64,000 nucleotides of DNA from Rebecca billardiae RCC1528 (taxonomy: Eukaryota > Haptophyta): positions 2,046,001 through 2,110,000 of the forward strand of contig OZ251226.1 of the NCBI GenBank assembly GCA_965240325.2. Reading direction: 5' to 3'. Made by a program: the position numbers and the translations under genes. Below are positions 1 through 8,683 of the stretch, piece after piece. Each line of letters starts with the position of its first letter. The stretch's first letter is position 1. The notes under the pieces were generated by a model. That model was not told the DNA's origin, did no database searches, and saw only the letters and a program-made list of their open reading frames with translations.

Positions 1-424
1 AAGAGGATTTGGGTAAACGCCCAAACGGTCCGCCACTCTCCGATTGGACAACCAAACGAGCTGCCATCAAAAGGCGTCTGATTGTGGCACTGTGGCCAAA
101 GGAATAATAGAAAGTGGTTTGCTACCGTTTGGCGCCTGAAAACCCTACAGTATGTCGAGATTTCATCTACCGGTGCTAGACCGCCACCCTTCTTTTGAGC
201 TGACTCGCGTAGTCATACTCGCTCCCTCACGACAATGAGCAAGCACAACGAACTGGAATTGGGTAAGTAAGAAGTCTCCATCTGCCGAATGTTCGAAGTG
301 GCTCAGCAATTACCGCTGGTAAGTGCCTTACCCCCATACTGGGTTTCGTCGCCGGCTTTACGCGTCCGTACGGCGCGAGTGCTCCAAGGGGCAGCACACC
401 CCGGGCCCCGCCTCGGGGCAAGCT
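1..424. other. 3' flank of the P2X-like gene, no gene seen
   Basis: This stretch lies downstream of the stop codon of the minus-strand P2X-like gene. Open frames here are short and look like overlaps of the GC-rich coding sequence next door. It is less GC-rich than the adjoining gene. I see no repeat or RNA gene. Confidence 0.5.
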
Positions 425-2026
425 TCAGAGCAGCTCGGACCTCTGCGATGTCGCGGCCGAGCGGTGCTGGCGCGACGCGGCCGCGCCACCGCGCTGCGCG
501 CCGCCTGCGCGCGGCGGGCTGGCCGCCCCCGGCTGCTGGCCGTTGGCGCGGCCTCGCCTGCCGCGCCAGAAGCGGCGCTTGGGCTTGCCGTGCGTCTCGT
601 GTCTGGCCGCAATGCCCGCGACGCGCGCTCGCCAGCGCTGTTGGATGACCTCAGCCGCGAGCTCGCGGAGCGCGGACTCGTCCTTCTTCGACTGCTCGGG
701 CGTCACCGCGCCGGGGACGAGCGAGCCGAGGGCCCCGAGCCCCATGTAGCCCGCCCGCCCGGCCTCGAGGTCTAGCCTGGCCTTCCTGAGCGTGCCGCTG
801 CGCATGCTCGTGACGACGCTCCGCTTCCGCTCCGACTGCTGCCGCTTGCGCTGCACCGCCTGCTCCTCGGTCTCCGTCTTCTCGAAGATGTACGAGCGAT
901 AGCGCTCGTGGTCTCCGAGCACGTTGGTCGACAGCAGGTCGACGACGGTCTGCGCCGTGCCGATGATCACCATGCCCGAGGCGATGTGGATGAGGAGGAC
1001 CGAGAGCGAGAAGCGCGCCTTCGAGCCGGACTGGAACGCCTTGATCCGCACGCCCGTGCGGTGCACGTGCAGCCGCGACGTGTCCGTCTCCTCGCGCACC
1101 TCGTCGACCGAGAAGTCGCCCGAGAGCGTCCGCACGCTTAGCGTCCACGTCGGGTCGCGCTGCGGGAAGAAGTTCGAGCCCGCCTCGAAGTTGGAGTACG
1201 ACACCTCGATCGCGAGGATCAGCCCGGCATCGCGCCGCGTCAGGTTGAGCTCGTTGGGCATGTCGGGCGCGAGCTCGTCGAGCTCGACGCCCGCGAGGTC
1301 GAGCAGCTCGGAGATCCGCAGCGTGAGCGACTCGCCCGGCGGGATGTGCCTGCGCACGGCGCCCGTCGAGTCGACAATGTCGCCAGCGGGGTTCGTCGCG
1401 CGGTGGGCGATGCCCTGCTCGACGAGGAGGTCCAGGTCCTCGACGCCCAGCGAGTAGCTCACCCGGGCGGAGTTGGTCTGCCACAGCTCCACGTTGCACT
1501 CCGTCGCGTTCAGCGCGCAGCGGCGCTCCTGCCGCTGCTCGAACATGCTCGTGGTCACGAGCATCGCGCCGTCCTCGTGCGGCGGGAACACGAGGCCATG
1601 GCCGTCGCGGTACACGCACCCGATGCCCGAGTCCGCCTTCCGCGCCGCGCGGATGAGGGTGATCTCGCGATGCCACTCGGGGAAGATGTGCATGTCTGCC
1701 GTCGAGAACTGCTTCTCCGCGATCGACAGCTCCGCGGCGACGGAGTCATTCAGAGCGCGCGTCGGAGAGGTCGCGCAGTACGGGTAGCTCGACGTGCTGC
1801 CCAGCCGTTGCGTGCCTCCGACCAGGTCGAGCCGGATGCTGGCGACGATCGGCTCGTACTCCAGGTAGCCGTGGCGGATCCAGATCGTCTCGAAGACGAC
1901 ATAAAATACGGCGACAAAGACCGAGCAGTAGAACAGGAGGCCAAGGCGCGCGTCGCGGACCTGCACGCGCTTGTACGTGTAGTAGGACAGGAGGTCGTCT
2001 CCCAACACCTGCCGCAGGGCCTGCAT
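425..2026 (-). CDS. P2X-like ATP-gated cation channel
   Basis: Likely an extracellular-ATP-gated trimeric cation channel, about 533 aa. The start chosen (position 2026, MQALRQVL) lies just ahead of the first membrane segment; the frame stays open upstream to 2281 but that extension looks non-coding. Seen directly: an N-terminal Y-x-T-x-K motif (YYTYK, residues 15-19), TM1 at about residues 28-50, a long extracellular loop, and a GVRIKAFQSGS...RFS stretch leading into TM2 at about 337-365 with the conserved Gly and Asp. Just after TM2 is a YxxxK motif (YIFEK, about residue 379). These are P2X family hallmarks. The C-tail has a partial IQ motif (VIQQRWRARVAG, about residue 458), suggesting calmodulin binding, and ends in an Arg/Ala-rich low-complexity tail. 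The loop has few cysteines compared with vertebrate P2X, and the Lys pair after TM1 that binds ATP is not obvious. Divergently arranged with the two-pore channel gene. Confidence 0.75.
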   Translation of the reverse strand: MQALRQVLGDDLLSYYTYKRVQVRDARLGLLFYCSVFVAVFYVVFETIWIRHGYLEYEPIVASIRLDLVGGTQRLGSTSSYPYCATSPTRALNDSVAAELSIAEKQFSTADMHIFPEWHREITLIRAARKADSGIGCVYRDGHGLVFPPHEDGAMLVTTSMFEQRQERRCALNATECNVELWQTNSARVSYSLGVEDLDLLVEQGIAHRATNPAGDIVDSTGAVRRHIPPGESLTLRISELLDLAGVELDELAPDMPNELNLTRRDAGLILAIEVSYSNFEAGSNFFPQRDPTWTLSVRTLSGDFSVDEVREETDTSRLHVHRTGVRIKAFQSGSKARFSLSVLLIHIASGMVIIGTAQTVVDLLSTNVLGDHERYRSYIFEKTETEEQAVQRKRQQSERKRSVVTSMRSGTLRKARLDLEAGRAGYMGLGALGSLVPGAVTPEQSKKDESALRELAAEVIQQRWRARVAGIAARHETHGKPKRRFWRGRRGRANGQQPGAASPPRAGGAQRGGAAASRQHRSAATSQRSELL

Positions 2027-2421
2027 CTCGGATGGATGCGGCGCCAGGCGGTTGCGCGCGCACGGCCTCGATGGCCAAAGGCGCGCACGGCCGAGATATG
2101 ACCACGAGCCGGGGCGAGGGCGCTCGCCTTTCGGTTGCGTGCGCGCGGTCGCGCGCTGCTCAATGGCCAATAATAACTTCCAAGCGACGCCGCTGCTTCG
2201 ATGTTGAATTCGCGATCGATTGTACCAGCCGCTTCGGCTATTCGGCCAATATCCGCGGTGCTGGGCACCTTGCGAGATCATACTAAACCTCGCGAGATCA
2301 TACTGTACCGTAGCAATATCTGTGGGTAACTTTAGCTATCCGACCGGGAGGGCGGGCTTTCGGGATCGTTCATCGTTGTTGATCACAAGGGCGGCTTGGG
2401 CGGGCCACCCGCCTGCTCATC
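2027..2421. promoter_or_regulatory. Shared divergent promoter region, P2X-like and two-pore channel genes
   Basis: This 395-bp gap separates two divergent ATGs, so it must hold both promoters or 5' UTRs. It is more AT-rich than the flanking genes. GGCCAAT (CCAAT-box-like) occurs at 2165-2171 and 2244-2250. A 13-bp direct repeat lies at 2272-2304. Whether these are functional is inference. Confidence 0.5.
2272..2304 (+). repeat. 13-bp direct repeat, 20-bp period, in divergent promoter
   Basis: GCGAGATCATACT occurs at 2272-2284 and again at 2292-2304. Two exact copies two helical turns apart between divergent genes could be a paired factor site; chance duplication is the alternative. Confidence 0.5.
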
Positions 2422-5400
2422 ATGCCCGACGACGGCGAGGGAGGTGGCGAGGGCCGCGTGCCCGCGGCGGCGGAGTCGCCCGTCGTTGTAGGGTCGACTG
2501 AGCGTCCGTCCTCGACCATCGCGCGCCCCTCCTCGGTCTCCGCAGCCGCGTCGGCGGCAGCATCGGCGCTGCCGTCGCCCCGCGGGGCGGCCCGGCATCT
2601 GTCCGAGGGCGCGGCGCAGCCGCACGGGAGCTCGCAGCGGCTGAAGCGCGTGGTCTCGCACAAGACGGGCGAGTACCGATATGGCTACGGCACGACGCTC
2701 ACGCAGCACGGCTCGTACGTGCTCATGCCCGGCACGACGGCGCGCACAGAGTCGACGAAGCGGCCGTCGTCGCCGCGCTTTGGCGCGCTCAAGCGGAGCG
2801 CTTTCCTGCAGGCGCTGTGGACGGCCCCCGCGTCGGGGATGACGCCCGACGAGCTCAGCGCGTTCGAGTACACCTTCAAGCGCGAGCTGGACGACGCCGA
2901 GATCACGCGCGAGGAGTTCGACGCGCGGATGGTGGACGCGGCGAGTGAAGAAGCGTTCGAGATCAAGCGCGACACGTCGTCGCTAGCGATCGAGGAGCGG
3001 CTGACGCTGGGCGCGTACTTCCTGGACGACGCGGTCGCGCGGCGGCGGACGTGCAAGGTCCGATGGAGCGTGCCGCTCTACGTCACGCTCTACCGCATAC
3101 ACCGCCACCGCGCATGGTACCTGCTGATGAGCACGTGCTCGCTCGCGCTGTGCGCGCTCGCGGCCGCCGAGCCGGCGCAGACGTGGGTCACGCCGGCGCG
3201 CGCGAGCACGCTCGGGGTCGAGGCGGTGCTGGTGGCGATCACGATGGCGGACGTGCTCATGCCCACCCTCTACGTCGGCCCGCGCAGCTTCTTCGGCCAG
3301 GGCGCCGACTCGAAGGTGAAGGCGGCGACGGTGGCGCTGCTCGCGCTCGACGTGTGCGTGGCGGCCGGCGCTCACGTGTACGGCGTGCCGACCTTCCGCT
3401 TCTCGCGGCCGGTGCGGCCGATGCTCATCTTCTACTCGCAGAAGGCGGCGCGGCACAGCGTGTACGCCATCGCGTCGACGCTCCCCGCCCTCTCCGACGT
3501 CTTCCTGCTGCTCATCATCGTGATCACGATGTTTGCGATCGCGTCGCTCTCGCTGTTTGGCGCGGAGACGGCGGCGTGGCCGACCGCGGACGGCGAGTTC
3601 GGCGACACGTACTCGACGTTCTGGGCGTCGTGGCTGACGCTCTTCACGCTGATCACGAGCGAGAACTTCCCCTCGGCGATGCTGATCACGCTCGACGGCG
3701 GCGGCGGCTCCGCGCTCGCCGGCTCGCTCAGCGGGCGCGCATCGATTGTGATCGACTGGGTGGTGCACTCGGTGTACTTTGGCGTCTTCTTCGTGCTCAC
3801 CGCGTACATGATCCTCTCGGTGTTCGTCGCGGTGATCTTCGAGAACTACAAGCTGCACCACAAGCGCGTGGTGATCGAGGGCAAGCGCCGCGAGCGCCGC
3901 GCGCTGCTCGCCGCCTTCTCGATGGTCGACACGGACGGCGACGCGCTGCTGTCGCTCGGCGAGTTCTACCGGCTGATGAAGCGCTTTCGCGGCCGCTCGT
4001 CCACGCGGGAGGCGCGCGCGATCCACAAGATCCTGGACACGGACGCGACGGGGGACATCAGCCTGCACGAGTTCCTCAACGTGTGCGACCTGCTCGTCCT
4101 CCGCCCGCGCGAGCGCGTCGGCGTCTCGAGCGCGTCCGCGCACGCGTGCTGCGCGCCCGTGCCGGCGGCGCACTGGCTCGTGCACCGTGCCACCTTCCAC
4201 CTCCTCATCTACCTCACGATCGTGCTCAACGCGATCTTCGTGCTGGTCCGGCTGATCCAGGGGGACGGCGCGGGGATCCCGCCGCCCGCGTACCAGGTCA
4301 TCGACCGCGTCTTCCTCGCCGTCTTCTTCTCCGAGATGGTGCTCAAGATCCTCGGTCTCACGTGGCGCGGGTACATCTCCGACCCGTGGAACCGCTTCGA
4401 CATGGCGCTGGTGGTGGCGGGCGTGCTCTCCGAGGTGATCGAGGAGGTGGTGTTCGCCTCGTCGGCGGGCGGCGGGGGCGAGGCCGCCGCCGGCGCGCTC
4501 TCCGACTACCTGCTCCTGCGCGTCGTGCGCGTGCTCCGGCTGATCCGCGTGATGCGCACCGTGCGCGTCGTGACGACGTCGTCGCGGCTGCGCGCGCTCG
4601 TGCGCACGTTCCTCAACATGCTGCCGATGTTCGCATCGATCTTCTGGGTGATCGCGATGTTCATGTACGCGTTCGCGCTGGTCGGGCTGGAGGTGCTGCA
4701 CTCGGACACGCCGCTCGGCTCCGCCGACGACTACGGCGCGTACCCGCCGAGCTTCGCCGACCTCGTCTCCGTGCTGTGGACGCTCACGCTCGTGCTCGTG
4801 GGCAACGGCTGGGCGGACATCATGCTCACGACGATGAGCACGGTGCACCAGGCGCGCGTGGCGGCGGGCGACGCGATGGGCGCGTCGCTCGGCGCGTCGT
4901 TCGCCGCGCTGTACTACGTGCTCTACTTCCTCGTGCTCAACCTCGTGCTGATCAACCTGCTCATGGCGCTCGTGATCGAGGTGTACGCCGTCGAGGTTGA
5001 GAAGTCGGCCGAGCGCGCCGACGAGCGCGGCGCGGAGCTTCTGGACGCGCTGCGCGAGCAGGGCGTGGGCGAGGAGGGCGCGGGGGAGGGGGAGGGCGAG
5101 GGCGGCGGCGCGGCGGGCGGCGCCGCGACGCTCTCCGGCCGGCGCGGCTCGAGGGACATCGGCGTGCGCGTCGCGCACCAGATCTTCTCCGTGATGACGC
5201 AGAGTGTGCGCACGCTGTTTGCGAAATACGACCGAGACGGTGACGGGCTGATCCAGCCCGCGCAGTGCTTCCAGCTGCTGGCCGAGCTGGGCGCGGGGCT
5301 GAGCGAGGAGGAGCTGCGCGGCGTGGTCGCGCGGCTCGACATCGACCAGTCCGGCTTCATCGAGTTCCGCGAGTTCCTTGACTGGTGGCAGGAGCACGGC

Positions 5401-6805
5401 CTGCGCCGCGCGTTCACTGAGATCGACACGGACGGCTCGGGCGCCATCGACGCGTCCGAGCTCGCGGGCATGCTGTACCGGCTCGGGATCGTGCTCGCGG
5501 AGGCGGACGTGGAGCTGGCGCTGCAGCAGATGGACAAGGAGGAGGACGGGCGGATCACGCTCCCCGAGCTGATGCGCTGGTGGAACCGCTTCGACATCAT
5601 GTCCATCTTCGCCATGTATGACGCCGACGGCTCGGGCCGGCTCGGCTTCGACGAGCTCGCCGACGTGGTCCACGACCTCGGCCTCAAGGCGGACCGGCGC
5701 GACGTCAAGCGCGCGCTCGAGCTGCTGGACAGGGACAGGGACGAGGGCATCTCGATCGACGAGTTCTTCCCGCTGTGGGAGCTCCTCTCGAACCGGACGC
5801 GCGACCGCGGCAGCGGCGCGAGCGCCGCGCTGGGGCGCGGTGCCAGCGGCAAGTGGGAGGACAATCTCTTCCTGAGGCGCTCGCTCGGCGGCGTGGACGG
5901 CAAGGCGATCGAGGTGCGCGGCGCAGCGCGCGGCGCGTGCCGCCGAGCCGGCGCAGCGTGTGCCGGCGAGCCACACGGCGTGTGGCTCGGCGGCGTGGGC
6001 GAGGGGGCGCGCGCGCGCGCGCGCGCTGGCCGCCCACCGCCGCGCTGCCCGGTGCGCCCTGCGCTCCGCGCCCCCCGCGCCCCGCCCGCAGGCCAAGCTG
6101 CTGGAGGAGCTGCAGCGCGCGGAGGCGGAGCTGGGCGTGGCGGTCGGCGCGATCGCCGGCCGCGCGAGCGACATCACGCGCGCCGTGCTGCAGAGCCTCG
6201 CCTCCGCACACACCGGGCTCCAGGACTCGCACGAGATGGAGGACGAGTACAGGCAGCTGATGGACAAGGTGCGCTCGGCCGTCGACCGGGGCGGCGACGT
6301 GCACTCGACCATCGAGCAGGCCTTCTCCGCGCACTCGCCGACGAGGCGCGAGCGCAAGATCGCGGAGGGCAAGTCGTACGCGCTCAAGCTGACGGGGGAG
6401 GACGACTCGACGACGCTGCGCCAGGCCAAGACCGAGCTCTCGCGGCTTTCGGGCAAGGACAAGCCGGCGAGGGAGTCCAACGACAGCTCGGCGAAGACAT
6501 CGCCGCGACAGAGCATCCCGGGCCGGCTCGCCTCCGTGCTGCGCCGCGCGCCCTCGGCAAGCTCGCTCGGCTCGTCTGGCTCGCTCGGGAACGGCGGCCA
6601 AGATGGCGGCGGCGGCGCCAGCTCGGGAGCGCAGCGCAAGCGCGCAGTCCTCATGCGCGCGCGCTCGCACGACGGCTCGCAGGGCACGATGGCCAACCCG
6701 CTGCGCAGCTCGCATTCTCGCGTGCACCCCGACGCCGGCACCGACTCGGAATCAGCTGCTCGCCCAGCGGTGCCCGGCTCTGCAGCGGCCCGCGACCAGA
6801 ACTGA
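2422..6805 (+). CDS. Two-pore-channel-like voltage-gated cation channel with EF hands
   Basis: Spliced CDS 2422..5913 plus 6092..6805, about 1,401 aa. It has two six-TM channel repeats. Domain I is at residues 230-476 with pore LFTLITSENFPSAM. Domain II is at 590-857 with a classic S4 near residues 699-712 (Arg every third position in RVVRVLRLIRVMR) and pore LVLVGNGWADIM. Between them, about residue 500, are two EF-hand loops (DTDGDALLSLGEF and DTDATGDISLHEF), the arrangement of plant TPC1. Beyond domain II are six more EF-hand-like loops at about 932-1120; the second and third (DIDQSGFIEF, DTDGSGAIDA) look canonical, while the last is degenerate. The protein ends in a charged helical segment and a Ser-rich tail. 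Probable role: Ca2+-regulated cation flux across a vacuolar or plasma membrane. The extra EF hands make it larger than typical TPCs (about 730-850 aa). A half-length Cav-like channel is the alternative. Confidence 0.8.
5914..6091 (+). other. Intron in the two-pore channel gene
   Basis: This 178-bp segment starts GTGCGC and ends CCGCAG. Removing it joins the EF-hand exon to an Ala/Leu/Glu-rich helical exon in frame (phase 0); unspliced, the frame runs into Arg/Ala low-complexity sequence. It contains a run of alternating GC at 6009-6024. Confidence 0.75.
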
Positions 6806-7784
6806 GTGATGCTGACGCGGGCCGTCCGTGCGGTCGCGGGCCGCATCGAGCGCGACCGCACGGCCGGCCGGGGTGTTGCCACTATTGCCAAAGAGCAAGC
6901 TTGCTGAGATCGACCGAGTCGATATATCGGCGAATACTTCAGCACTAGCTATGGCGGGCCGTAGGTCCGCCCCTTGTAGTGCCCGGAGAAAAGATAAGAA
7001 AAGAACAGGCGGGAAAAGAAAATCGCCTCGCAAAGAAAAGAAAATCGCCTCGCTCACTGTTACCGGGCGCCCGCAGCTCCCACTGGGGACGCTCGGCCGA
7101 AAACACAGTACCGGGTGGCGCGGAGCGCGTGGGCCGCGCGCGCCAAATCCAACGCCGGCGCGGACATCGCGCGAGGATTCCCGAGACGTGTTTTCGCCCG
7201 ATTCGCGCTTGCTCCCCTCGTCGTCTCGCGTGCAGGTCGAACGGGGGCCAAAGTCGACGCGTTTGGAGGTACGCTCGGCGCGTCGACATGATCGTGCGAC
7301 CTGGGGCAGTCCTCGCCCGACTTGCACGTCGAGCGCTCGCACGGGCCATAGTATCAAGCGCTGTGCACGACAGCCACCTCGCGCGATCCATCACCGCGCG
7401 TCGGGCTCGGTGCGGAAAGGCCCTCATCACGAGGTGTCTCGCGGGCGGGAAGCGCCATCGCACGCGACGCAACACGCATGCAAGACTGTTGGCGCACGGC
7501 CTTCTGAACTCGATCGCCGGAATCCTCGCGCACCGGACTGTCGTCGCGGTCCCTCAGCCGAAAGCCCACGTCCGGCCTGCATGGCGTCGACGGTGACCAA
7601 TGCGACGGAAGCGCAGCGCCAACGGCGTACGACGCGCAGCGGACGCACCTCCCGGGTCTGTCGCCGTGGCAGCAACCGCGTCTTCGCGAGTTGGCGACCC
7701 TCGCCGCAGCGCGACACAGAAAAGCCCATGATGCCATCCGCAGAGAGATGAATCGTCGAGCATGCAACATCGACGCGCCATCCT

Positions 7785-8540
7785 CGTCCATGGCGCGGGC
7801 GCTGCGGGACGAGGCGGACGTCGTCACGCCGGTGACGGATGCGCTGCGATTCTTATGCCTGCTTGAGCAGCTCGTGCCCACTCTCGATCGCGAGTGGCAC
7901 ACGCTGTCGCTGTGCGCGCGCGCGCGCACAACCAACAGCTCCTCGTGACGCCAAACACGCGGGTGCCAGACCTGTCGAAGAGGCGAAGAGCGACGACCGC
8001 GTGAACGTCAACGCGCTCGTGCTCAGCGTGGCGGCCGTGTACGACGTCAACGCGACCTGCGCCGAGCCCATCATGCCCGGAGCGGACATCGGCAAGCGTC
8101 CTCGCGACGACCGCTCTCGGCTGGCGGCAGGAGGACATGCACACGATCTACTCTGGCGGCTTCGTCGGTGGCGAGGCGCTCGATTACGCCATCGCGGTCG
8201 AGATGCGGCACATACAGCGCGTACCCGCGCTCGCGCGGAGCAACGGGCTAATCGCCCCGCCCCGCGTGCTGCACATTCCCTCGTGGGTGTGGGCCTCGCT
8301 AGTCGCTGATGCGCACGGACGCGTACCGCACCGCGTGGGAGAACTTCACAGGTGTCACTGGGCCGACTGTCCGTCCAAGGGGCTTACAAAATACCACTTT
8401 TGTAAGCCCCTTGGTCCGTCACCCACGGCCACGAGCGAATGCTGTGGAAAGACGCGAACCCGCAGAGGAAACATATTGCAACAGCACCATTGGCCACGGC
8501 CCGCCGACCCGGCCCCGCCCGCCAGGGCACAGTTTATAAT
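7785..8540 (+). pseudogene. Possible broken gene, function unknown
   Basis: Protein-like stretches occur on the plus strand in three different frames in succession. They are a helical segment near 7791-7910 (DALRFLCLLEQLVPTLDREW), one near 8002-8095 (ALVLSVAAVYDVNATC), one near 8110-8300 (EDMHTIYSGGFVGGEALDY) and one near 8309-8360. No single frame joins them and clear splice sites were not found, so this may be a decayed gene or one with several introns. I do not recognise the family. Confidence 0.25.
8375..8414. repeat. Perfect 17-bp-stem hairpin
   Basis: The left arm 8375-8391 (CCAAGGGGCTTACAAAA) is the exact reverse complement of 8398-8414, with a 6-nt loop. It lies in gene-poor sequence about 270 bp from the 3' end of the sulfotransferase-esterase gene. 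It could be a small foldback element or a structured RNA. Confidence 0.8.
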
Positions 8541-8683
8541 ATATATATATATGTATATATATATAATGATAATAAAATATAGCATCAGTCATGCTGAGTC
8601 GCCATCAGCTGCGCTGCATGATGATACCACTACCACTATGAGCATGATACCAGCAGTCGATCTGTGATGACGGCCTACGTCAA

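Larger units (their letters stand above)
6806..8683. other. Intergenic region, no confident gene
   Basis: Between the two-pore channel stop and the 3' end of the sulfotransferase-esterase gene I find no frame with recognisable domains. It contains a candidate gene remnant (7785-8540), a perfect hairpin (8375-8414) and an AT tract of alternating TA at about 8530-8566. The first 300 bases probably include the 3' UTR of the channel gene. Confidence 0.4.

Noticed and set aside
2983-6945. 1,320-codon minus-strand open frame opposite the two-pore channel gene
   Set aside because: It is antisense to clear channel and EF-hand motifs and has the His/Arg/Ala/Glu composition produced by reading GC-rich codons backwards. 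No domain is recognisable.
8520-8570. TATA box for a plus-strand gene at the alternating TA tract
   Set aside because: No credible plus-strand gene follows; the tract looks like a dinucleotide repeat.
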